A stretch of DNA of 17,907 nt from Solirubrobacterales bacterium (GTDB taxonomy: Bacteria > Actinomycetota > Thermoleophilia > Solirubrobacterales > 70-9): the NCBI GenBank assembly GCA_030835185.1, contig JAUQWL010000059.1, positions 1 through 17,907 of the forward strand, given 5' to 3'. The notes under the pieces are model-generated. The model made no database searches, had not been told where the DNA came from, and saw nothing but the letters and a program-made list of their open reading frames with translations. Positions 1 through 5,484 of this stretch are shown piece after piece. The position numbers and the translations under genes were made by a program. How positions within the stretch are numbered: the first letter of the stretch is position 1; each line of letters begins with the position of its first letter.

Positions 1-1
1 T

Positions 2-196
2 GGACCGGTGGCAGTCCCACTGCCTTCGGAGATCGATCTGGGGAACGTCGCGATCGGTGCCAGCTCGGCGCCAAGTCAGGTGGCAATCGAGAATCAAGGT
101 GACTACGAGCTCCAGATCGAGCAGCTGTTCGTAGTCGGAGCCGCCCCGAATAGGTTCGGCGAACATCTCATACGGTCTGCCGATGACTCCGCTTGA
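2..196 (+). CDS. Partial choice-of-anchor D (ASH-like) domain protein, 3' end, probably frameshifted
   Basis: Reading frame 2 is open from the window edge and ends with TGA at 194–196. The visible residues include IDLGNVAIGASSAPSQVAI, then ENQGDYELQI and a G-A-A-P-N-R-F stretch. This is the typical pattern of the choice-of-anchor D / ASPM-SPD2-Hydin immunoglobulin-like domain, with a G-x-V-x-x-G-x-x-S start and an N-x-G-x-x-x-L core. Such domains occur in secreted or surface proteins of high-GC soil bacteria. The usual Cys-containing second half of the domain is missing: after the Phe the frame becomes poor in G/C at third positions and stops. Third-position G/C preference moves to frame 0 from about position 150, where another ORF continues to 758. 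The two pieces may therefore be one gene broken by a one-base indel, natural or from sequencing. The 5' end lies outside the window. Function beyond a structural or adhesive role is unknown. Confidence 0.55.
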   Translation, partial: GPVAVPLPSEIDLGNVAIGASSAPSQVAIENQGDYELQIEQLFVVGAAPNRFGEHLIRSADDSA

Positions 197-758
197 CCCC
201 CTGGTCATCACCGGAAAAGGCAGGATGACGGCCAGACTCGACGGCCAGACGATCGCGGACGGCAACTCCCCGTTGAAGATTCCTCCACGCCGTCTGCATT
301 CGTTCGCGAATGGCGGATACGAGCTGAGTATTGGCGTCGGTGGCCGGAGCAATCAGGCCGAGGTGTCGCTGGCCGGCTGTCTGCTTTCAGCCCGGGCCGT
401 GCTCCGGGGCAGGGCGACGAGCTTCAGGATCTCGACGTCGGTCGGCATGGATAACGTCCTGATCAAGGCCCGGAAGGGCACCTCATTCTCACCGGCAGAG
501 CTACGAGGCCGGTTTGGCTTCAAGGCCCTGTCGAAGCCGGCCGAAACCTTTCTGCTCTCTGGCAGGCGCACCTCATCCAACGGTGTCAGTGTGGAAGCAG
601 GCCGAAAAGTCCTCAAGATCAAGGGTCTGCCTGAAAACTCCGGGATAATCCGGCTGACCCTCGATCGTGGCTCTTCGACCGGTCGACTTTTCCGGGTCCA
701 GGCCAGCCTGAAAGCGTCGTCGCGCCGGACCGTTTCGGCTATCGCGCGTCGCCGTTAG
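183..758 (+). CDS. Hypothetical secreted-protein C-terminus (possible continuation of the preceding frameshifted gene)
   Basis: A frame-0 ORF encodes 191 residues from ATG 183; ATG 225, preceded by GGAAAAGG, is an alternative start. The frame is already open from 135. The protein is rich in Ser, Gly, Arg and short alternating beta-like stretches (KVLKIKGLPENSGIIRLTL, GYELSIGVGG) and ends in a basic tail (ASSRRTVSAIARRR). It has no membrane helix or enzyme motif that I recognise. The K-x-x-G-L-P...I-x-L-x-L pattern resembles C-terminal beta-sandwich modules following anchor-type domains in surface proteins of Solirubrobacterales-like bacteria, but I cannot name the family. It overlaps the previous ORF by 14 bases in another frame. 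Codon use suggests it is truly coding. It has no signal peptide of its own, which favours it being the tail of the upstream gene after a frameshift. Confidence 0.5.
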   Translation: MTPLDPLVITGKGRMTARLDGQTIADGNSPLKIPPRRLHSFANGGYELSIGVGGRSNQAEVSLAGCLLSARAVLRGRATSFRISTSVGMDNVLIKARKGTSFSPAELRGRFGFKALSKPAETFLLSGRRTSSNGVSVEAGRKVLKIKGLPENSGIIRLTLDRGSSTGRLFRVQASLKASSRRTVSAIARRR

Positions 759-776
759 CTCGTCTCGGTCCTCGCG

Positions 777-782
777 TAAGCT
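777..782 (+). promoter_or_regulatory. Putative -10 element of the csoR-like gene (leaderless)
   Basis: TAAGCT fits TANNNT and ends six bases before ATG 789. A transcript starting 6–7 bases downstream would begin at or next to the start codon. There is no purine-rich Shine-Dalgarno sequence between 759 and 788. No good -35 hexamer is visible. Confidence 0.35.
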
Positions 783-788
783 TGCGGC

Positions 789-1190
789 ATGTCAGCAGAA
801 CCCCCCGACCGAGCTGATGCCGGCGCAGAGGCCGGTGCCGATGCCGGCGCAGAGGCCGGAACTGGTGTAAGCGCAGACGCCGGTGCCGATGCCGGCCCCG
901 GGGTTGCTGCCGGAACGCATGGCTACTCTGCCAACCGCGATCCCCTCCTCAAGCGGCTGCGCCGGATCGAGGGTCAGGTACGGGGAGTCGAGGCGATGGT
1001 CGAGAGCGACCGCTACTGCATCGACGTGGTAACCCAGATCACGGCAATCCAGGCGGCCCTGGACAAGGTGGCCCTGGGACTGCTCGAGGATCATGCGGCC
1101 CACTGTGTGGTCGGCGCTGCGCCCGAACTTCAGGACGAGCGCACCGAGGAGCTGATGGCCGCGATCAAGCGCCTGATGCGCCACGGTTGA
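789..1190 (+). CDS. CsoR/RcnR-family metal-sensing transcriptional repressor
   Basis: A 133-residue protein. Residues 48–133 form the all-helical CsoR/RcnR (DUF156) domain, with N-R-D-P-L-L-K-R-L-R-R-I-E-G-Q-V-R-G at 49–66. The copper-ligand set of CsoR is present: Tyr76-Cys77, His102 and Cys106. The spacing (Cys+25 His, His+4 Cys) matches Mycobacterium tuberculosis CsoR C36/H61/C65, so Cu(I) sensing is the best guess. Family members are tetrameric repressors that release DNA when the metal binds. Residues 9–40 are an Ala/Gly/Asp/Glu tract built on tandem DNA repeats and are not part of the usual ~90–120-residue protein. No in-frame ATG or GTG start lies nearer the domain. A copper ATPase or chaperone is not next to it, so its targets lie elsewhere. 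No inverted-repeat operator is seen upstream. Confidence 0.88.
   Translation: MSAEPPDRADAGAEAGADAGAEAGTGVSADAGADAGPGVAAGTHGYSANRDPLLKRLRRIEGQVRGVEAMVESDRYCIDVVTQITAIQAALDKVALGLLEDHAAHCVVGAAPELQDERTEELMAAIKRLMRHG
816..900 (+). repeat. 24-bp tandem repeat in the csoR-like N-terminus
   Basis: The 20 bases at 816–835 recur identically at 840–859, a 24-bp period. A decayed third copy covers about 873–897. The repeat stays in frame and encodes Asp-Ala-Gly-Ala-Glu-Ala-Gly-Ala units, making a flexible acidic/Ala-rich arm. It is a likely site of length variation by slippage. Confidence 0.8.
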
Positions 1191-1248
1191 TCCGCCCCGG
1201 CAAACGCCCGGTTCACGCTCGCTGTACGCGGCGCCCGACGGCGGTTGT

Positions 1249-1638
1249 TCAGCCGGCCCGGCCGGCTGCGTCGATCGCTGCCTTCAGTTGGCTCTTGCTC
1301 ATCTTCGAGCGTCCGCTGATCTTCAGAACCGTTGCGATCTCGTAGAGCTCGGCCTTGGTCGCTCCCTCGTGCGCTACGACCGGGGGTGGCCCCGTGGACG
1401 CCGACGCCGTGTCCCCGGCCCCCGCTCCTTCCGGTGGCGTGCCGGGTGAAGCAGATGGCGGTGCAGGTTGCGCGGGTGAAGTCGCCGGCGGAGCGGTCGG
1501 CTGTCGCTGGTCTTCCGGGATAACGCCGGTCGCGGGCTGGTCGCGGTCTCCGCGGTCAACCAGTTCCTGGACCAGCCGAAGGCCGCCGGCCACAACGGCC
1601 GCGGTTCCGGCGAGTGCGAGGGCGATCTGTTTTTTCAT
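1249..1638 (-). CDS. Small membrane-anchored or exported protein with C-terminal Rho_N/SAP-like module
   Basis: A 129-residue protein. Residues 2–24 (KKQIALALAGTAAVVAGGL) are a Lys-led hydrophobic signal or anchor segment. Residues 40–88 are a Pro/Ala/Ser/Thr linker. Residues 92–126 (GATKAELYEIATVLKI, then SGRSKMSKSQLKAAI) match the helix-extended-helix of the Rho termination factor N-terminal / SAP-type module, common as a stand-alone module in actinobacteria. That module normally binds nucleic acid, which is odd behind a membrane signal. The start is well supported: GGAG (minus strand, 1648–1645) lies six bases before the ATG. The gene ends about 60 bases from the oppositely oriented csoR-like gene. 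It lies downstream of the MFS gene on the same strand, 97 bases away, but probably has its own promoter. Function is unknown. Confidence 0.75.
   Translation of the reverse strand: MKKQIALALAGTAAVVAGGLRLVQELVDRGDRDQPATGVIPEDQRQPTAPPATSPAQPAPPSASPGTPPEGAGAGDTASASTGPPPVVAHEGATKAELYEIATVLKISGRSKMSKSQLKAAIDAAGRAG
1250..1268. repeat. 19-bp GC-rich palindrome at the 3' end of the Rho_N-like gene
   Basis: CAGCCGGCC-C-GGCCGGCTG is a perfect nine-base inverted repeat around one base. It covers the last codons of the leftward gene. There is no T-run on either side, so it is not a standard intrinsic terminator. It could still act as a transcript-end hairpin between two convergent genes. Confidence 0.45.
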
Positions 1639-1669
1639 CCGGTACTCCGTGGAAGGGTGTGAAGGACGA

Positions 1670-1698
1670 CTGGGTTCACGCGGGGGTCTGGGTTCACG
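1670..1698 (-). repeat. Two direct CGTGAACCCAG repeats in the leader of the Rho_N-like gene
   Basis: On the minus strand CGTGAACCCAG occurs at 1698–1688 and again at 1680–1670, offset by 18 bases. They lie between a possible -10 (TAATGT, 1710–1705) and the Shine-Dalgarno of the 1638 gene. Two identical 11-mers in a 90-base intergenic stretch could be regulator half-sites or a small duplication. Confidence 0.45.
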
Positions 1699-1735
1699 TG
1701 CCTGACATTACCCGTTGCGCCGGAATCGGGAGCGT

Positions 1736-3745
1736 CTATCGGGCTGCTCCGGCCGGCACGGCCTCGAGCTCTTCCAGGTTTGCCAGTTCTTCGGCGAGCT
1801 TCTCAAGCACCGGGGCCAGGGCCTCGTCGGCTTCCGGAGACCAGTCGTCGATCAGGCTCTGGAGCACCTGGAGGCGCGCTTCGGCCAGGCGGGCGAGGTC
1901 CTCCCTGCCCTGCCCGGTGAGTTTCGCTTCACCGTCCTCGAGCGTGATCAACCCCTTATCCGCGAGATCGTCGCGGGCCGCACGCAGGCGCCCGGCGTCG
2001 ACAGAGTGCTGCTCGGAAAGTCGGCCGATGTCCAGCTCGATGCCACGGCGCAGTCTCCCCATGAGCCAGGTTTCGCCTACCGACAGCTCGAGCCCGGAGC
2101 GGTCCGATACCTGCTGAATCAGCCCGCGGGTACTCTCGCGGCCGATCGTGACCGTAAGCTCGCGGACCGCTTCGTCGAGCGAGAGCGAAGAGCGCGGCGA
2201 GGCGAAGGCTTCACCGATGCCGGAAGTCTCAACGGTCTTTCTCAACGGTTTCTCCGGCACCAGCCATGAGATGAGCCAGGCCACCGCGACTACGCCGGCT
2301 GCGGCCAGAAAGACCGTGGTAAGCGACGATGTGAAAGCGTCGACATAGCCGAGCCTGACGGCCGTGGGAAGTGACTGAACCGCGGCAGGATCGATCTGAC
2401 CGGCACTCGCGGACTTCGGAGCACCGGTGGGCAGGCTGATCGCGAGTTCGGTCGCGAGGCGGTTGGCGAAGACGGCGCCGAGCACCGCGGTGCCGATCGA
2501 GCCGCCGATCGAGCGGAACAACGTCGCACCCGAGGTCGCCACACCCAGCTCGTCGTAGTCGACCGCGTTCTGGACCGCGAGTACGAGCACCTGCATGACC
2601 AGCCCGAGACCGAAACCGAGTATCGCCATGTAGAGCGCCATCGTTCCGGTGCCGATCGAGCTGTCGATGCCGGAGAGCAACCACAGCCCGATCGCGGCGA
2701 TTCCGGTCCCGAAGATCGGGAAGACCTTGTACCGGCCGACCCGGCTGATGATCTGACCGGATCCGATCGAGGCGACCAGCAGCCCTGCCATCAACGGCAG
2801 CATCTGCAGGCCGGACTCGGTCGGGTCGAGTCCGCGCACGACCTGCTGGAAGAGCGGCAGGTAGGTCAGCGAACCGAACAGTGCGAATCCGACCACGAAG
2901 CCGAGCGCGCTGGTGATCACGAATACCCGGTTGCGGAACAGATGAGGCGGAAGGATCGGTTCGGCCGCGCTCTTTTCGACCCGGATGAATGTGACCAGGG
3001 AAGCCACGCCGATCGCGCCGAGACCGGTTATCTCGGCCGAGGCCCAGGCGTAAGTCGTCCCGCCGAGAGTGGTCAGCAGGATGACCGAGCTCAGGCCGAC
3101 TGCAAGCAGGGCCGTGCCCGCGTAATCGATCGAGCGCTTGACCACGTTCTTCACCCGCGGAAAGGTGAGGCTCAGTACCAGGAGCGCGGCCAGGCCGAGC
3201 GGTACGTTCACGTAGAAGATCGCCCGCCAGGAGACGTGGGTGGTCAGGAAGCCGCCGATCAGCGGCCCGCCGATGCTGGCCACACCGAACACCGCGCCGA
3301 ACAGGCCCATGTAGCGGCCGCGTTCCCTCGGCGAGACCACGTCGCCGACGCCGGCCTGGGCGCTCACCATCAGCCCGCCTCCGCCGATCCCCTGGATTGC
3401 CCGGAATGCGATCAGCTCGGTCATCCTGTCGGCCAGGCCGCAGAGCATCGAGCCGGCCAGGAAGATCACCAGCGCACCCTGGATCACCCGGCGCCGGCCG
3501 AACATGTCACCGAGCTTGCCGTACAGCGGCGTTCCGACGGTCACTGCGAGCAGGTAGGAGGTGACCACCCAGGAGAGGTGGTTGAGTCCACCGAGCTCGC
3601 CGACGATCGTCGGCAGTGCGGTCGAGACGATCGTCTGGTCGAGTGCAGCCAGCAGCATGATCAGCATCAGGCCACCGATCACGGCCATACGACGCGGTGC
3701 GGCCTGCTCGCCTCCCGGTCCGATTTCTGCGTCTGCCGCCGACAC
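1736..3745 (-). CDS. DHA2-type MFS multidrug exporter with C-terminal MarR-like winged-helix domain
   Basis: A 669-residue protein. Residues ~20–496 are a 14-helix EmrB/QacA-type (DHA2) proton-driven drug exporter. TM1 holds LDQTIVSTALPTI with Asp36, motif A is GKLGDMFGRRR at 76–86, and motif C is GGPLIGGFL at 159–167. Residues ~500–545 are a linker. Residues ~545–655 resemble a winged-helix MarR-family domain: recognition-helix region L-R-A-A-R-D-D-L-A-D-K-G-L-I, wing T-L-E-D-G-E-A-K-L-T-G-Q-G-R, and a long C-terminal helix like the MarR dimerisation helix. Typical DHA2 exporters end near 480–520 residues, so this is an extension of about 160. The start is GTG at 3745, with TAACCT eight bases upstream and only a weak GAAGGG close by; ATG at residue 20 is the alternative. 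It is divergent from the DUF1989 unit. Substrate is unknown. Confidence 0.9.
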   Translation of the reverse strand: MSAADAEIGPGGEQAAPRRMAVIGGLMLIMLLAALDQTIVSTALPTIVGELGGLNHLSWVVTSYLLAVTVGTPLYGKLGDMFGRRRVIQGALVIFLAGSMLCGLADRMTELIAFRAIQGIGGGGLMVSAQAGVGDVVSPRERGRYMGLFGAVFGVASIGGPLIGGFLTTHVSWRAIFYVNVPLGLAALLVLSLTFPRVKNVVKRSIDYAGTALLAVGLSSVILLTTLGGTTYAWASAEITGLGAIGVASLVTFIRVEKSAAEPILPPHLFRNRVFVITSALGFVVGFALFGSLTYLPLFQQVVRGLDPTESGLQMLPLMAGLLVASIGSGQIISRVGRYKVFPIFGTGIAAIGLWLLSGIDSSIGTGTMALYMAILGFGLGLVMQVLVLAVQNAVDYDELGVATSGATLFRSIGGSIGTAVLGAVFANRLATELAISLPTGAPKSASAGQIDPAAVQSLPTAVRLGYVDAFTSSLTTVFLAAAGVVAVAWLISWLVPEKPLRKTVETSGIGEAFASPRSSLSLDEAVRELTVTIGRESTRGLIQQVSDRSGLELSVGETWLMGRLRRGIELDIGRLSEQHSVDAGRLRAARDDLADKGLITLEDGEAKLTGQGREDLARLAEARLQVLQSLIDDWSPEADEALAPVLEKLAEELANLEELEAVPAGAAR

Positions 3746-3753
3746 GACCCTTC

Positions 3754-3759
3754 AGGTTA
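3754..3759 (-). promoter_or_regulatory. Putative -10 element of the MFS gene
   Basis: TAACCT on the minus strand lies eight bases before GTG 3745, consistent with a leaderless or nearly leaderless mRNA. No clear -35 is visible. Confidence 0.3.
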
Positions 3760-3780
3760 CCCGTCGCATTCCGGGCCGAA

Positions 3781-3786
3781 TACGCT
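3781..3786 (+). promoter_or_regulatory. Putative -10 element of the 37-codon ORF / DUF1989 leader
   Basis: TACGCT fits TANNNT and ends six bases before ATG 3793, the same geometry as other starts in this window. If used, it would give the DUF1989 mRNA a leader of about 168 bases that begins with a short ORF. Confidence 0.3.
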
Positions 3787-3792
3787 GACGGC

Positions 3793-3906
3793 ATGCCCAT
3801 CCGCCTGCTGCTGCGGGCTGCCGCGCTGCTGGACCGGCACCTCCCGGGCACCGGCACCTCAGGACCGGAACGGGTCGGGCTAGGATGGGGGAAATCGTCG
3901 CACTGA
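3793..3906 (+). CDS. Possible 37-residue small protein / upstream ORF
   Basis: ATG 3793 opens 37 codons to TGA 3904–3906. The N-terminus PIRLLLRAAALLDRHLPG is amphipathic and Leu/Arg-rich; the rest is Gly/Ser/Pro-rich. Third positions are mostly G or C. The ORF is immediately preceded by a -10-like hexamer at leaderless distance and ends 54 bases before the DUF1989 start. It matches nothing I recognise. It may be a leader peptide, a small protein, or a chance ORF in the divergent promoter region. Confidence 0.3.
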   Translation: MPIRLLLRAAALLDRHLPGTGTSGPERVGLGWGKSSH

Positions 3907-3928
3907 GTTCGTAAGCGTGGCTTCGATT

Positions 3929-3960
3929 AAGGAGTGCGGCCCGGCTGAAAGTGGGCTGCC
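3929..3960 (+). promoter_or_regulatory. Shine-Dalgarno AAGGAG plus start-proximal hairpin before the DUF1989 gene
   Basis: AAGGAG at 3929–3934 is a strong SD but lies 26 bases from ATG 3961, too far for normal use. Between them GCGGCCC (3936–3942) pairs with GGGCTGC (3953–3959), one G-U, with a ten-base loop. Folding would bring the SD next to the ATG or sequester the start region. In-frame upstream extension is blocked by TGA at 3946–3948. This may be a structured translation-control leader; it does not match riboswitch consensus sequences I remember for guanidine. Confidence 0.4.
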
Positions 3961-4554
3961 ATGTCAGAACAGGCGCAGGAAATCCGCATCGCTCACGGAA
4001 CCGCGGTGAGCCTGGAGCTGGATCGCGGTGAGACGATCACGATCACGACTCCGGATGGATCCCAGGGGGGTGACTTCAGCTTTCCGGGATTCGACCAGGC
4101 GATCACCCGGAACAAGCTCGGCTGGAAGCGATTCGGCCGGCCCTGGCTGGTCTTCGCAGCCGAGCCCGGCGACTCGTTGTTCGACGGAGACGGGGCACCG
4201 GTTCTCGAGATGGTCGCCTACGAGGCCGACGGAGCAGCCGACATCATGTACCCGGGCTGTTGGGACGAGGTCTACGCCGACAGGAGGCCCGGCTGTCGCG
4301 ACTTGATCTCTTCCGCACTCGGCATCGACCGAAGCGGCATAACCGGGATGCTCTCGTTCTTCATCAGTTCCACCGCCGACGACAAGGTCTATCGGGGCCT
4401 CGGTCCGGTCGATCTCGCGTCGGGTGATCACCTGAAGTTCCGGGCTCTGCGCGATGTCGAGGTAGCCGTTTCGGCCTGTCCCGATACCGGGATTCCAGGC
4501 TGGCAAGCCGGCGATCTGGTGGCCACGGTCGCTGGACGGGCAGCCGCATCGTGA
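3961..4554 (+). CDS. DUF1989 / urea carboxylase-associated family protein
   Basis: A 197-residue protein of the DUF1989 family, which includes urea-carboxylase-associated proteins and the CgdA/CgdB subunits of carboxyguanidine deiminase. Visible family pattern: R-G-E-T-I-T-I and Gly-Ser-Gln-Gly-Gly-Asp-Phe (33–39), V-L-E-M-V-A-Y near 81–87, P-G-C-W-D-E with Cys100, P-G-C-R-D-L with Cys112 followed by the S-A-L segment, and the C-terminal G-D-H-L-K-F-R-A-L-R-D-V-E-V-A-V-S-A-C-P block with Cys173. Known members act on small nitrogen compounds, but the pair of DUF1989 subunits, urea carboxylase and allophanate hydrolase are all absent here. The exact substrate is therefore open. Its TGA overlaps the GTG start of the amidohydrolase by four bases (GTGA), so the two are almost surely co-translated and functionally linked. 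The leader holds a hairpin and a distant SD. Confidence 0.8.
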   Translation: MSEQAQEIRIAHGTAVSLELDRGETITITTPDGSQGGDFSFPGFDQAITRNKLGWKRFGRPWLVFAAEPGDSLFDGDGAPVLEMVAYEADGAADIMYPGCWDEVYADRRPGCRDLISSALGIDRSGITGMLSFFISSTADDKVYRGLGPVDLASGDHLKFRALRDVEVAVSACPDTGIPGWQAGDLVATVAGRAAAS

Positions 4555-5414
4555 GCCCGGGCAGCGGCATCAGGCTGGCGCTCGCTCAACCCGCGATCGT
4601 TACCGGGTCTGCCGAGGCGACGCGGGTCGAAGACGCAGTCGCGGCGATCGCGAACGCGGCGGAGAAAGAAGCCGACCTGGTCCTCTTTCCGGAGAGCTAC
4701 CCCGGCCCGATCAGCGCCGGAGCGGATTACGATGCCGAGCCGCGGATCTCCAGGGCATGCCGGGACGGAGGCATCGGGGCCTGTTGGGGAAGGATCGAGC
4801 AGACCGGTGACGGTCGATTCGTAACTGTCGTCAGGCTGACCGATGCGAGCGGACGGGATGCCGGTCGTTATGTGCGCAGTCACCCGGCGACGGGTGACGT
4901 CCATCCGACGCTGTCGGGGGCCGCGATGGCTCCGGGACCGGAGCCGGGACTGTTCGAGCTGGACGGTCTGAGTTTCGGTGTCGTCGTCTGCTCGGAGCTC
5001 TGGAATCCAGAGCTCTGCCGCGTCCTCTCCCTCCGCGGGGCTGAAGTGCTCCTGGCACCGGCCGGCGGCGGCTTCCACCGGGTCGCCGGGACCTGGAAGG
5101 TCATGGCCCGGGCCCGGGCGATCGAAAATGAACTCTTCGTCGGAATGACCCAGCAGCTGTTCGACGGCGAGACCGGCTCTGCCCTGATTGCGGGCCCCGA
5201 AGCGGTGCTTGCGGAGCGCAGCGAAGCCGGTCTGCTCGTGGCCGATCTGGACCTTGAACGGGCGAGGTGGCTGCGCAGTGAGGACGACTCGATGGTCGAG
5301 CCGAAGCAGTTCAGCTCCCTGCCCGGACTCCTCCGGGCCCGGCGCCCCGAACTCTACGGGGAACTCGCCGAGTCCCGGGATGGCCTCTACGACTTCGAAT
5401 CAGCCGGTGGATGA
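4551..5414 (+). CDS. Nitrilase-superfamily carbon-nitrogen hydrolase with Lys-to-Arg active-site change
   Basis: A 287-residue single-domain nitrilase-superfamily fold. The catalytic Glu is Glu48 (DLVLFPESY). The nucleophile is Cys147 in FGVVVCSELWNPE, and the downstream R-A-R-A-I-E-N block (187–193) is typical. The third triad residue, normally Lys in a Y-x-K-x-H/L motif before the Cys, falls on Arg109 in RYVRSH, and there is no Lys at all between 109 and 147. Family members hydrolyse nitriles, amides or carbamoyl compounds through a Cys thioester. With Arg in place of Lys, activity may be altered, reduced or absent. The start is GTG 4551, forming a GTGA overlap with the DUF1989 gene. Third positions are G/C-rich throughout. 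It converges with nrdJ after a 70-base gap. Confidence 0.85.
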   Translation: MSPGSGIRLALAQPAIVTGSAEATRVEDAVAAIANAAEKEADLVLFPESYPGPISAGADYDAEPRISRACRDGGIGACWGRIEQTGDGRFVTVVRLTDASGRDAGRYVRSHPATGDVHPTLSGAAMAPGPEPGLFELDGLSFGVVVCSELWNPELCRVLSLRGAEVLLAPAGGGFHRVAGTWKVMARARAIENELFVGMTQQLFDGETGSALIAGPEAVLAERSEAGLLVADLDLERARWLRSEDDSMVEPKQFSSLPGLLRARRPELYGELAESRDGLYDFESAGG

Positions 5415-5437
5415 GGCCCCGCGAAGAGTCTCCGACG

Positions 5438-5454
5438 GCGCCTGGCAATGGCGC
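5438..5454. terminator. Weak hairpin between convergent amidohydrolase and nrdJ genes
   Basis: GCGCC (5438–5442) pairs with GGCGC (5450–5454) across a seven-base loop, inside the 70-base convergent gap. There is no T-run, so it is at best a weak or factor-assisted bidirectional end. Confidence 0.25.
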
Positions 5455-5484
5455 AGAGTCCGGACAGCCTCTCAGGGATGGCAA

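Noticed and set aside
1232..1250. Intrinsic terminator after the csoR-like gene
   Set aside because: CGCC/GGCG with a four-base loop followed by GTTGTTC has too short a stem and no proper T-run.
2942..3883. 313-codon plus-strand frame opposite the MFS gene
   Set aside because: Very His/Asp/Gln-rich antisense translation; the opposite strand encodes a clear 14-helix transporter.
3861..3960. Guanidine riboswitch before the DUF1989 gene
   Set aside because: The consensus cores I remember for guanidine-I, -II and -III do not appear; only a simple hairpin and a distant SD are seen.
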